From: Blastomyces gilchristii SLH14081
Taxonomy: Eukaryota > Ascomycota > Eurotiomycetes > Onygenales > Ajellomycetaceae
Assembly: GCF_000003855.2 (NCBI RefSeq)
Contig: NW_003101657.1
Location: forward strand, 632,933 to 650,831
DNA length: 17,899 nucleotides
Direction of reading: 5' to 3'
Shown: positions 8,701 through 17,899 of the stretch, in pieces
Layout: every line of letters begins with the position of its first letter
Numbering within the stretch: the first letter of the stretch is position 1
The notes under the pieces: generated by a model
Told to the model about the DNA's origin: nothing
The model's database searches: none
Seen by the model: only the letters and a program-made list of their open reading frames with translations
Made by a program: the position numbers and the translations under genes

Positions 8701-11700
8701 TATTATAATCAGGTTCTTAGTGAAGATCATGTCATTCTGACTTATCAGAATTCACAGTATAAAAGTCATATCTCAGCTTTCACAGATATCTTATCTGTCT
8801 GAATAATTCTTAAGTGAACTTATTTATCTTATTAGAATATTCTTATCACTGAACCTTGAATCAGAGTTTATAATCTCATTTCTCTGAGTTAATAATTTCT
8901 TTAATCTGATATTCTCTTTTACTCTCTAGTACTTTATAAACAGAGTGATGAGTCACAGAGTTCTCTTCTAAGAATTTCTTATATTTATAAAGTAAAGAGA
9001 GATGAAAAATATTATATATCTATAACTCACATAATAGTTTCAATCTATAAAACTATAAACTAACTTTCTTTATAATCTTATAAAACTCTGTTTATAAGAG
9101 ATTCAGTTTCTTACTAGATCTCTGTATAATAATATTTTTTAAACTTAGTCAGACTCTATCATCTTTCTTAAAACTTTTTATAATATACTTAAAGTTATAG
9201 TATCTCTTCTAATACTCTTAAGTCTTTCTCAAGAATTCACAGACTTTCTTCTGAATATTCTGAATTCTCTCAGCTTATTCACAGATTATATGACACTCTA
9301 TAGTATACTCTTATAAGTTTATCAAGATCATCTGCAGATAAGTCTCAGTGAGTATCTCAAAGAAGATTTTATCTATACTAGCATGCTTTGAGTTATTGAA
9401 TATAAACTCTGTAAGTGATAATCAATGCACTCAGTTATTCTGATTGTAATTAACAAAGCACTGCAGATACTGTTTTAATATACTTATCAGATATTCTATC
9501 TAATTATCTGTCTGTTAATGAAAAGCTGTGCTTAGATCTTATAAGATCTTTAGTATAATTATCAGATTAAATCAGAACTTCTCTATAAAGATTAATTCTC
9601 TATCTGAGATAATATTCACAGATAATTTATATAATCAGATTATATTATAGATGAAGATATAATTCAAATTCTTTAACTTTAAGTTCTTGTAAGTGAGTAT
9701 AAAGTATATTATCTTGATAAAGTAATCTACTATCATTAGCACACTGTTAAAGCAGGTATTATATATATTCTTACTTTCAGAAAGACTTATAAGAGTGTTT
9801 ATTTCTAACTGTTTTCAAGGTTTCTGTAAAATGAGTAAAGAAGTAAGTTCTTTATATTATTTAGCACTGCACTATCTGTGAACTCTGATAAATAGTATAA
9901 GAATTCACTATCTTCTTCACAAGTTCTTGTATCTTCAGTCAGAACTATTTTCTTATAAGTAACTTATAAGTTCTAGTATCTATAAAATGATCTGCTAGAG
10001 AGAACTTATGATATCTTTTAATAAGTTCTACTTATAGAAACTCATTTATAGATATATAAATTCAGCTCTCTCTTTATAAGAGACTATTTAAGTTTCTTCA
10101 ATTCTTTATTTCTGCAGAATTGATTTCTGCTGTGAGCAGTTTTTAAATATACTGAGTATATTTATTTCTCAGTTACAGTTCAGACAATCTGAACAGAAGA
10201 TCTTATAAAGACTTATACTCTGTTTCTTATTATATCAAGTCTTTTATAATACTTCTCAAAGCTTATAAATTCTTCAGATTATAGATACTCTCTTCAAGAA
10301 TTCTCATAGAGATTCTCAGAGTATTAACTCTCAGTATTATAGAGAGTAGTTATATAGACTTCTTCTCTTTCTTCTTTCTCTTCTCTTATAAGAGATTAAG
10401 AGACTCTTCAGTTAATCTCTTTATAACACTCAGTTTAAGTATTCTGTAAAACTTTTCTATCTTCTCTAGTCTCTCTATATCTGTTATTCTAGTCTTCTTA
10501 ACATAGTCAGATCTGTGAGAGAGTAAATCTACTGAGTTCTCAGTTTTCTTAATATACTCTATCTTGAATCAGAACTTACTTAGTCTCTGAGCTCAGTAGA
10601 TCTACTACTATGAGAGTTTCTTAATTGAAGTAAACTGTTCTAAGCTGTTATAATTAGTTCTAATAGTAATTACTATTATAAGACTCTCAAAGTAATGATA
10701 TCAGTGACAGAAGAATTTTACTATTATAAGAAGCTTCTAATCATGAATATTATAGTTAATCTCTATAGATTGCATCATTTGTAAGAAAAAGATTACTGAA
10801 ACTCAGTTTTCATTTAACTGTAGTTATAAAACTATTTCTGAAATTATAAAGAAGAAGATATCTATCTTCAATCTGATTAAGAGTAAGAAATTAAAGTGAA
10901 ACAGTATTACTGTATTTATGAATATCTATTTTAATTTTATAAAGATCTTATAAGCTTCTGAGATAAGAAAGTTCTTACAGTTCTCTCTTCTTAATAATCT
11001 TTCATTCTTTATTTATAGAATGACTTCTTCTTATTTTCACTCTTCAGTATGTCTATAAGAGTCAAGAAGATTCTTATAAATACAAAGATAAACTATCTAT
11101 AGAAATTCATAAAGCTCAGAAAGATCTGAATCTCATAAATACTAGTTAGCTCTGATTATAATAGAATAGTCTTAATCTATAAGAGTTTTATCTGAATATT
11201 ATCTACAGTGATTATATATTCTAGAAAATTAATTTAACAGATACTGAAGTTGCACTTTACAAGCTTAATATACAGATCTGCCTCATCTAAGATTCTTAAC
11301 ATACTTTATATATACTCAGTGTGTTCTTTCTTCTTCACAGAGTACATTATCACATTATTTAGATATATTATTATAAAGACATTCAGATATATATGAAGTA
11401 TTTTATTAATGAAAGACTGAAATACTGTAGAGATATTAGTTAAATTAAAAGACATTACTAAATATTTAAATAATCTCAGTGTAGTTCTAAAGACAGTCAT
11501 TCATTTTCAGACTGTATTCACAGCTATGTATATATATTGATTATATTTAATTATATAAATATAACAGGTCTTACAAGATAGTTGATCACATTCTTAATCA
11601 GAGACAGAGAATAGTGACTCTTTATAATCTTAAAGTGTAGATTATAATAGTTTATATACAATCTGAGATCTTTATTATTCTTCTTTATAAATATTACAGA

Positions 11701-12200
11701 GACTCTCACAGAGATCTATAAAGATTAGATAAAGTCATTCTTTAGATTCTTCTTTATATAAGCTTATAAAATCTCTGTCTCATAGTGAGAGAACTTATAG
11801 ATTAATTCTCAGAAGAGTTTCTACTCTTCTATTAAATTTATTATCAGATCTTTCTTATAGTGAGATAAAAGCTTAGCTGTCTTAACTGAACTGAACATCT
11901 CTGTAAGATCTTGATATTTCTCTAATATCTGAAACTTAGTTTTCATAACTATGAAGTTCTCAGACATTTGTAAAGTGATTATATAAATGAGCTTATCTTC
12001 TCTAATTAACTCTACAGTATTAACTGATTCTATCTCTGTAAATAAGTCTGCTAACACTGATTAGAAGTATAAGCCTGAGTTACAGACAGTTATATACAGA
12101 TTATATCTTTAAAGTTATACAAGTTTTAAGTATATATTATCTGTGATATCTGTGATAATTATAGTGTCTGCAAATCTTCTTCAGATTTCAGAGAGATCTT
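8700..12200 (-). pseudogene. Element A pol: RT, RNase H, integrase and chromodomain-like end (heavily decayed)
   Basis: Ty3/gypsy pol followed by motif. 12057-11821 carries the linker typical upstream of RT (Y-Q-D-L-T-E-M-F-S). RT continues near 11700-11640 (F-I-K-K-N-N-K-D-L-R-L-Y, families have K-K-K-D-G-S-L-R-L) and 11500-11306 (Y-L-V-M-S-F-N-L-T-N). The catalytic Y-x-D-D reads Y-L-N-N (11354-11365). One net frameshift lies between about 11600 and 11510. From 11500 down, one frame serves for C-x-x-C of the integrase zinc finger (about 10190), the late integrase core (N-Y-N-Q-N-N-stop-V-H, about 9450), the Y-R-L-K-L...I-Y-N-I-F-H segment (about 9045) and a chromodomain-like stretch (E-Y-Q-I-K-E-I-I, about 8914). 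Protease upstream of 12057 was not recognised. Ends are approximate. Confidence 0.8.
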
Positions 12201-13622
12201 ATAATTCAAAGATAACTTTTATAAGTCTCTCAGTTCTCAGATCTGAGTTCTCATACTCTGCTTATTATAAGAGTAGATTCTCAGTTTTCATCACTCAGCT
12301 TATTTACTCTGTAAGCTTTAGAGATACTACAGTAACTTAAGATTCTAAGTTTATCAATACTTTTCATACTAATAAGACAGTAGTACTGCAGCACAGTCTC
12401 TCTTTATAAGTATATATTTTTATTGAGAGAGTAACAGATTCAGATGTCAGCTTTAAAACTCTTAAGAAGACTATTACTAACTATACTTATAACTTCTCAA
12501 ATTTCTATTTTAATTTATTCAGACAGTTTGTGTGAAAATATTCTGATTTAGAATAGATGAAGTAGAGACTCTTTTTCTTAGTCTCTCTATTATATACTCT
12601 ATTTACAGAAGCTTATAAAGTGTTTTCTCTCTACTTAGTAGTCAGATATGAATCTCTCTATATTTTATTATCTTTTCTTAGTAAATCTGTTCTCTGTTTT
12701 TCTAGCTCTTGCAGAGCTGATCAGTGATCTGTTCTTTACAGATCTATGACTCTCACAGTGATCTATAAGCAGTGAATAAGAGTTATCAGTTTCTTCAGAG
12801 TTAAGAACTTAGAGTCTTACTTAATGAGCTTATTCTGTATATTTTTATTCAGTCTCTTTATGAATATTATTATTCAGATCTTATTTCAGAGCTCTGTTTT
12901 CACAGATCTTAATTTATATTATAATTTTATAAAATGCTGTAAGTAGTCTTTATCAGACTTCTCATCTCTTTTTCTAATATTAATAATCATAGCTCAGATA
13001 TTCTCTGTTCAGCTTACAGAGTTTCTTAACTTATTCTCTATATAGATCTTGAGAACAGATTAGTGAAATCTCTTATAATTATTCTCTAAATAGTTTAGTC
13101 AGTTGTTAACTTCAGTGTAGTAAAGATCTGTTATTATATAGAAAACAGCTTCTTTATCTTTTATATTATACAGCTGAGCTCGTAAGTTAATTTTAAATAT
13201 CATCTTATAAAAGCTTTTATAGATTGTGATTTAATAGTTAATCTTAAGTAATCACAGCTTAAGAAAGTTTCTTTTCAGTTTATGAGTATTTCTGAAGATT
13301 ATGTCTAGAGACTTAATTCAAGAGTGTTTATAGACAGTAAGTATTTCTTATAGAAAAATAGCTTGATTCTGTAGAAGATGCTTAAGAATGTTCTTCACTG
13401 AGATTGATTTATTTGTGAGTTTAGACAGTTTCTCTGTCACAGATACAGAGAATGATATTCTGTGAGTAATTAATAAGTTCTCTGAGACTTCTTTCACAGA
13501 GATTATTCATGATTCAGATAACTACTTCTGAGTGTCTGTAGTAGAGTTTACAGAAATTGAAGTATACAAGTTTCTAGTTCTTTAAGTTATAACAGGCAGT
13601 TACTGACTGACTGAGCTTGAAA
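12200..13622 (-). pseudogene. Element A presumed protease/gag and leader region (unrecognisable)
   Basis: Position between the 5' LTR and the recognisable pol is where gag, leader and protease should be. Size (about 1.4 kb) fits. I could not find a convincing gag capsid motif, an intact CCHC knuckle or a D-S/T-G protease triad. A plus-strand open frame at 12143-12340 is judged a chance frame. The call rests on position alone. Confidence 0.4.
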
Positions 13623-13880
13623 TATAAGAATAAGAGCCCACAGATAATTATTCAGATGTTTGCAGCTTGACATGATATATACTGTTAACTACTAGAAGTA
13701 TTCATGATAGAAAGATAAAATGTAGAGATTAAATGTATAATAGCATTTAAGCTGAGTTATGAATAGTATTCATGAACTCCAGTCTATATAGTTGTGTGTA
13801 GTCAAGGGCTGCTAACTCTATTAGTTACGCGAGAGATAGGAATAGAGGTAAAGAATCCGTGAGGAGCGGGATTTCTTACA
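13623..13880 (-). repeat. 5' LTR of element A (258 bp)
   Basis: Begins tataagaataag (ancestral TG altered) and ends TTCTTACA. It pairs with 824-1081. The outer (right) ~120 bases keep G and C at many positions mutated in the other LTR, for example ttacgcgag (13827-13835), aatccgtgagg and agcggg near 13860. The inner (left) end is the more mutated copy. Confidence 0.93.
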
Positions 13881-13885
13881 TCAGA
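13881..13885. repeat. Target-site duplication of element A, right copy (TCAGA)
   Basis: Exact match to 819-823, adjacent to the LTR end; element C resumes here (tcagatctaagag, as in B near 3854). Confidence 0.92.
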
Positions 13886-15915
13886 TCTAAGAGTCAGTGT
13901 TCTTAATTCATTCAACAGATATCTGTTGTATTGAAAGACATATCTTGCTCTTGTTATAAGAGAGCATCTGTTATCAAGTTCTGACTGTTAAAACAGTAGT
14001 GTATTGTAAAATGAAAGCAGCTTAAGAACTAAGACTATCACATCTATTATTCAGTGAGTTTACAGATAGTGATAAAGTACTTGAGATTCTTATAATCTGT
14101 GATTATCTCAAATTCAGAGATACTTTAGAGTTCAGAGTCTTATTCTTCTAAACAGTGTATAATTGTAAGAAGTTTCTTATCATATATCTTATAATTGCAT
14201 TCAGTGAGACTTAGTTTCTTAGATATGAAGATATATGATTATAAGATATCTTTATTATCATATTGTAATATAGCTTCTTCAGTGATATAGTTAGAGAAAT
14301 CAGCTTTAACAAGTGTCTTATAATCAGAATTGAATAGTATCAGTAGAGAGGTATTAATGAACATCTTCTTTATCTATATAAATGCAGCTTCAGTGTTCAC
14401 TGATTATTGAAATACTGAGTCTTTTTTAGTAAGTTCTGTAAGTAATCTTACAATATCTGAGAAGTTCTGTATAAATCACTCATAGAAGTTAGTAAATTCA
14501 ATGAAGCTTTGTATATCTTTTATAGTGTACAGAGTCTTTCATTCAAGAATAACAGAGATCTTCTCAGAATTTATTCAAATTCTCTTATCAGCTTCTATGA
14601 TACAGTCTAGATATTTTATACTTTTAATCTTAAAATCACACTTATCTATATCTATCTGTAGTTCAGCTTTCCGTAGTTATTATAATATCTTTTATACATA
14701 TTCTTAATATTATTTTCTGAACCAATCAGTAAAGATGAGAATGTTATTAAGATATACAGATATGAATTCATTAAGAAAATCTCAGAGTACTTAGTTGATA
14801 TACTTCTGAAATATACAAAGAGCATTAGTCAGTCTGAAGAGTGTGACTACTCATTCAAAGAGATTATATCATATTCAGAATGCTGTAAGTTACTCATCTT
14901 CTTCAGTGATACAGATCTTATGAAACACAGTAATAATATATAACTTTATAAATTATTAAGCTTGTTCAATGCAAGCTAGAGTTTCATTAATAAGAGATAA
15001 AGAATAACAGTTCTTCTTTATTAATCTGTTCAGTTCTTAATAGTTCACACAGAATCAGAGTTCTTCATCTGATTTCTTTGCAAAGAGAATAGAGACTGCA
15101 GTGAAAGAGTTACTAATACATATAAATTCTTTATTTAATAGAGTATTGAGTGTCTTTCAAAGAAGAAGAAGTTCATCTTAGAACATGTTATAAAGAGAGT
15201 CTTACAATACTTCAGAGTCTTTATTATTCTTCTTTTCTAACTTAATGCTGTGATTCACTTCTAAGCCTTGTAAGAGAGATATGTTTGTAATATTATCTTA
15301 TCAGAAGATATCTAGATATTCATGATATTATTGAGACAGTTTTATATAAGAATCTGTTATTGTGACACAGAATAACTTTTCTAGAGTCTTTTTAATATTA
15401 GTCAGACTGATGAAGTAGATTGTCACATAATTCTACTGTCAGTAATCTTATCAGTGATTCTGTCAGTAACTTCTTTTTCAGAGTATTTCATACACATTGA
15501 CAGTGATCTATGTCAGATTCATAATTTTATAAATATTATCTTTGTGAATTCTATCATTGTTAGAGAATATTAAGCTCCTGTTCTAAGTGTTCAGTAAGAT
15601 GTCTTATTCAGATAGTCAGACAAGTTCTAACATAAGATTATAATTAAGATTATTAATTTCATATACATAGGCATCTTCACATTGATATTCTCTGATATCT
15701 ATGTTTAGTTTTATCATGTAACAGGTGCAAATATCTTTTGAATTATTAAATTCTGTGAGAAGTCAGAGTTTTGCTAAGAGAATATACTGAAGATTATAAT
15801 GTCTTATAACTAAAGATTTAATCATTTCATAATAATATAGACTGCTGTCTATCATAGCTTTCATATTATACATATTATCTATCACAGTAGATATAAGAAT
15901 CACATTCATTGTCAT
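13886..15915 (-). pseudogene. Element C pol, upstream part: protease, RT, RNase H (broken, interrupted by A)
   Basis: The start ATG (15913-15915) overlaps the gag TGA as ATGA. The protease keeps the catalytic Asp but reads D-S-S (15841-15849) where families have D-S-G. RT has Y-L-N-N at 14743-14754 in place of Y-L-D-D, both Asp codons changed by G-to-A. The frame agrees between protease and RT, so decay is mainly substitution. RNase H follows (about 14400-14130). The reading then enters the linker and is cut by element A at 13881; it continues at 823-1. A plus-strand open frame at 14501-14707 is a shadow of this region, like the one at 4472-4678 in B. Confidence 0.88.
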
Positions 15916-17120
15916 TTTCTCTTCAAATTATCATTGTCTGATTTCTTCAAGCTTCTGTTTGTAAATTTGAACAGAAGATAATCTTTTCCCTGTTTTATGA
16001 AGACATTCTTATAGTTATCTTCTAAATCTTCTTTCAATGCAATGTGCTTGATGTGAATAGATGCTGATTCATTCTTTGAGTGAGAAGACACTAATCTTTC
16101 TCTTAAGTGAGAAGGCACATAGATTAATCAGTAGTTGAAAGCAATGTGTTCTGATCAGTTACAGTTAATGCACACTTCTCATTGACATCAATCAGTGACT
16201 TCTTCAGAGATGATCTCAGAAACTCAGAAGCCTGTTTGAATGATGAAAACTCTTGCTTATGCATAAACATTCAAGTTCACTTAGTTCATAGCATCTGCAT
16301 TATTGTTGTTATTTCTCAGTGCAGATATATAAGTGACTGAGTTATTTCTCAGCATAAGTGTATAAGTGTAATATCTTCTATCACTGTTCTGTATACTCTT
16401 AAGCTTGATAAGATGATCATTTAATGTCTGAAGTTATATACAGAAACCTTCATAAGTCTGATCTTCATCCACACTTATAAGAATCTGTAAGAGTTCAAAA
16501 GTTAATATCTTCTTAAGCATACTAATCTTTATTTAATTCTTCTAAGATTGATTATCTGCTTTTAGAATCTTGATGTTAAAGTCAGGGATGAATGTTATGA
16601 GAGAAGTGTGTCTCTGTCAGACACTCTATAATCAATCTAATGCTTTCTGTTGCATGACAGTGTCTTGAAACAGAATATCAAGATATTTAATGATATTGTC
16701 AGATATTTGCAATACTGGTTTACATGCTTTCATTTATGAATGAAACTTCTATTTTATGTGATTCTTGAATCATTCATTAATATATCAATCTTGATTGATT
16801 AGTGAACTGATGACATCTTCATCTATACTTAGTTTTATAAGCAATTTCATTCTCCATGATGAGTAGAGAGTGAGATTAAAAGTATTGAAATATACAGAAG
16901 CATCTAAGCATTCTTTCAGTACTTTTATACTTGATTCTGTAGATGTTGAAATTGCATAAGTTTCTTGTTGAAATAATTGTTAAATCTCTTCATATTAATG
17001 TTATTGAGTTGCATGCATATTAGCTATTTATCATTATTGTAATTTCAGCATTGCTCAGAGTCACTGTGACACTGTGTCTATACTTGTATTTGAGAGTTCT
17101 CTCATATTATTGTTAGACAT
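15912..17120 (-). pseudogene. Element C gag: capsid/nucleocapsid protein (stops, frame kept)
   Basis: A net open register of 402 codons from ATG (M-S-N-N-N-M-R-E) to a TGA that overlaps the pol ATG. Capsid part includes K-Y-L-D-I-L-F-Q-D and Q-Q-K-A-L-D in one frame (about 16660-16620), where B has lost a base. The CCHC knuckle spans 16172-16131 as C-x2-C-x4-H-x4-Y, the last Cys changed to Tyr. Two in-frame duplications, 27 bp near 16079-16132 and about 33 bp near 16311-16376, make it longer than B's gag. Basic C-terminus ends L-K-R-K. Scattered TGA/TAA/TAG codons show it is dead. Confidence 0.88.
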
Positions 17121-17421
17121 GATTATATCAATTGTCAGATGTGTGATATCTGTGAAATCAGAAGAAGTGTAATTGTATGAATATCTTATATATCTGTATC
17201 AGAACTCTTGAATCTTTCACTGATATTCTCTTCGTAAGATCTTATTACAGAGTCAGAGTAACTGATGAGCAAGCTTCTATTTAGAGACTTAGTGTCTGCT
17301 TAACTGATTGAAACTCAGTATCTGCTTAACTGTTTCTCTTTTTCTTATGTGTTATTATGTGTTTGAATATCTTCGCAATGAATAATCATTTCTAATAAGA
17401 AGACAATGAATGTTCTTCAAG
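17121..17421 (-). other. Element C 5' leader; no gene
   Basis: About 300 untranslated bases between LTR and gag, aligned with 7040-7350 of B. It includes a short near-repeat (cttaactgattgaaactcag and gcttaactgtttctc, about 17300-17335). Rare CpGs remain at about 17232 and 17374. No clear tRNA primer-binding site could be read next to the LTR. Confidence 0.55.
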
Positions 17422-17715
17422 TGTAAGAGGCCTACACTGAATAGATCAGTATAATATATAAGTCTTATATAACAAAGTGAAAAACATTAAAGAAGGAAAG
17501 AAAAGAGAGAAAGTGCAGGAATCAGTAATTGAAATGAATTTTTATATATGTATGCAGTGGAGTACACAGTGAAGCTTTGAGGTGAAAGAATAGGAATTCT
17601 GTAGGTTTTCAGCTGAGGATCGGTGACAGGATCAGTGACTGAGAATCAGAGCAGTAGAAATCTGTGAAGTGTAACGGAATAGTCTATATAATTGATCGGG
17701 CGCAGCCGCCCCCCA
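17422..17715 (-). repeat. 5' LTR of element C (about 294 bp, outer end uncertain)
   Basis: Starts TGTAAGAGGCCTACACTG like the LTRs of B, and shares gtgaagtgtaacggaatag and atcgggcgcagcc near the far end. The middle (about 17590-17640) is diverged from B by insertions and deletions. B ends gcccgccaca; here the sequence runs gccgccccccatatat, so the last bases are rearranged and I place the end at CCCCA only tentatively. CpG returns from about 17619 onward. A TATA-like stretch on the minus strand lies near 17540. Confidence 0.8.
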
Positions 17716-17899
17716 TATATGAGACTCAAAGTGCGTGTGAGCCCGCCGAAGAATACGGGGGGACGCCCGCCTTCTATACTGTGGACCACAAAATAAGTGG
17801 GGGGCCATAATGCCCCTTTAACCTTGGAAACCAACGTCGGAAGCCGGCGGCATTATTTAGCGGGGGGCCGTACTTCCTTCCCGACCCACACAAAGAAGT
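17716..17899. other. Unmutated GC-balanced flank; no gene recognised
   Basis: Composition changes to normal levels of CpG, CC and GG, with several runs of five or six G. This is probably the DNA into which element C inserted. It has repeated gcccgcc (near 17740 and 17765) and ggggggcc (near 17799 and 17862). A minus-strand open frame at 17646-17834 runs across the LTR end into this flank and shows no family resemblance; I do not call it a gene. It could be intergenic DNA or the end of another, uncharacterised repeat. Confidence 0.6.
17807..17856. repeat. Short inverted repeat (8-bp arms) in the flank
   Basis: ataatgcc at 17807-17814 is the reverse complement of ggcattat at 17849-17856, with a 34-base spacer. 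It could form a weak hairpin or be part of the terminal repeat of a small DNA element. The evidence is limited to this match. Confidence 0.35.

Larger units (their letters stand above)
824..13880 (-). mobile_element. Element A: Ty3/gypsy LTR retrotransposon (family 2), interrupted by element B
   Basis: Full-length family 2 element on the minus strand, bounded by two 258-bp LTRs (824-1081 and 13623-13880) and a TCAGA target duplication. Its own length is about 7338 bp after removing B (1947-7660) and one CTTCT. Order in the coding direction: 5' LTR, presumed gag, protease/RT/RNase H/integrase, chromodomain-like end, about 1.9 kb without a recognised gene, purine tract, 3' LTR. LTR ends are TGTAAGAA and TTCTTACA, short perfect inverted repeats, each altered by one transition in one copy. 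It sits inside the pol gene of element C, so it is younger than C and older than B. Confidence 0.93.
13881..17715 (-). mobile_element. Element C: family 1 chromovirus, right-hand segment (left segment at 1-823)
   Basis: The oldest element of the nest, split by A and cut by the left window edge. The right segment holds the 5' LTR, leader, gag and most of pol. It aligns with 3855-7660 of B, with mostly transition differences, a one-base gag difference and two in-frame gag duplications. Its 3' LTR and the end of pol lie to the left of the window, so its target duplication cannot be checked. The right boundary is approximate. Confidence 0.9.

Noticed and set aside
12661..12780. CCHC zinc knuckle of element A's gag
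   Set aside because: Several partial Cys/His patterns can be made by switching frames, but none gives the spacing in one frame, so I do not claim it.
1..17600. Centromere, mitochondrial or organellar origin because of high AT
   Set aside because: The AT richness is explained by transitions in known retroelement families; there are no organellar genes or tRNAs. A pericentromeric location remains possible but cannot be shown here.
17646..17834. Minus-strand 62-codon frame at the right edge
   Set aside because: Crosses from LTR into the flank, has no family resemblance and no supporting signals.
1..17899. CRISPR array, tRNA, rRNA or bacterial-type regulatory elements
   Set aside because: Repeats are LTRs, target duplications and one tandem duplication; no regularly spaced short repeats and no tRNA- or rRNA-like sequence were seen.

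Overview
This window looks like transposon-packed, mutation-decayed chromosomal DNA from a filamentous fungus, most likely an ascomycete (inference). All but the last ~300 bases is AT-rich, almost free of CpG, CC and GG, and full of transition-type differences between related copies. That is the mark of a repeat-directed C-to-T mutator (repeat-induced point mutation, RIP, or a relative of it). No intact gene was found. Every protein trace I can read lies on the minus strand and belongs to Ty3/gypsy LTR retrotransposons; at least one family carries a chromodomain (a chromovirus).

The layout is a three-level nest. (1) The outermost and oldest element, C (family 1), runs off the left edge. Its pieces are 1-823 (part of pol: RNase H-integrase linker and integrase core) and 13881 to about 17715 (rest of pol, gag, leader and 5' LTR). 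(2) Element A (family 2, 824-13880) is inserted into C's pol. It has 258-bp LTRs at 824-1081 and 13623-13880 and a TCAGA target duplication at 819-823 and 13881-13885. (3) Element B (family 1 again, 1947-7660, 5714 bp) is inserted into the 3' part of A. It has 310-bp LTRs at 1947-2256 and 7351-7660 and a CTTCT duplication at 1942-1946 and 7661-7665. Without B, A is about 7.3 kb.

B is the best-preserved copy in structure. It keeps gag with a CCHC-type knuckle (7039-5898) and one uninterrupted pol frame of about 1214 codons (5901-2257): protease, reverse transcriptase with YLDD, RNase H, integrase with D-35-E spacing, a GPY/F-like module and a chromodomain. It is nevertheless dead, with many in-frame stops and lost catalytic residues. 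C and B are decayed at different residues. A is the most degraded: its pol can be followed from about 12.2 to 8.7 kb, its gag is not recognisable, and it has about 1.9 kb of unexplained sequence before its 3' LTR.

Two signals go beyond ordinary decay. First, the mutated contexts, read from LTR pairs, are mainly CpG and CpC, while CpA is largely spared, unlike the classical Neurospora CpA preference. Second, mutation load falls off at the outer edges of each nested element: the outer ends of the LTRs keep CpG-rich sequence while the same bases in the partner LTR are mutated. The last ~180 bases (17716-17899) are ordinary GC-balanced DNA in which I recognise no gene.
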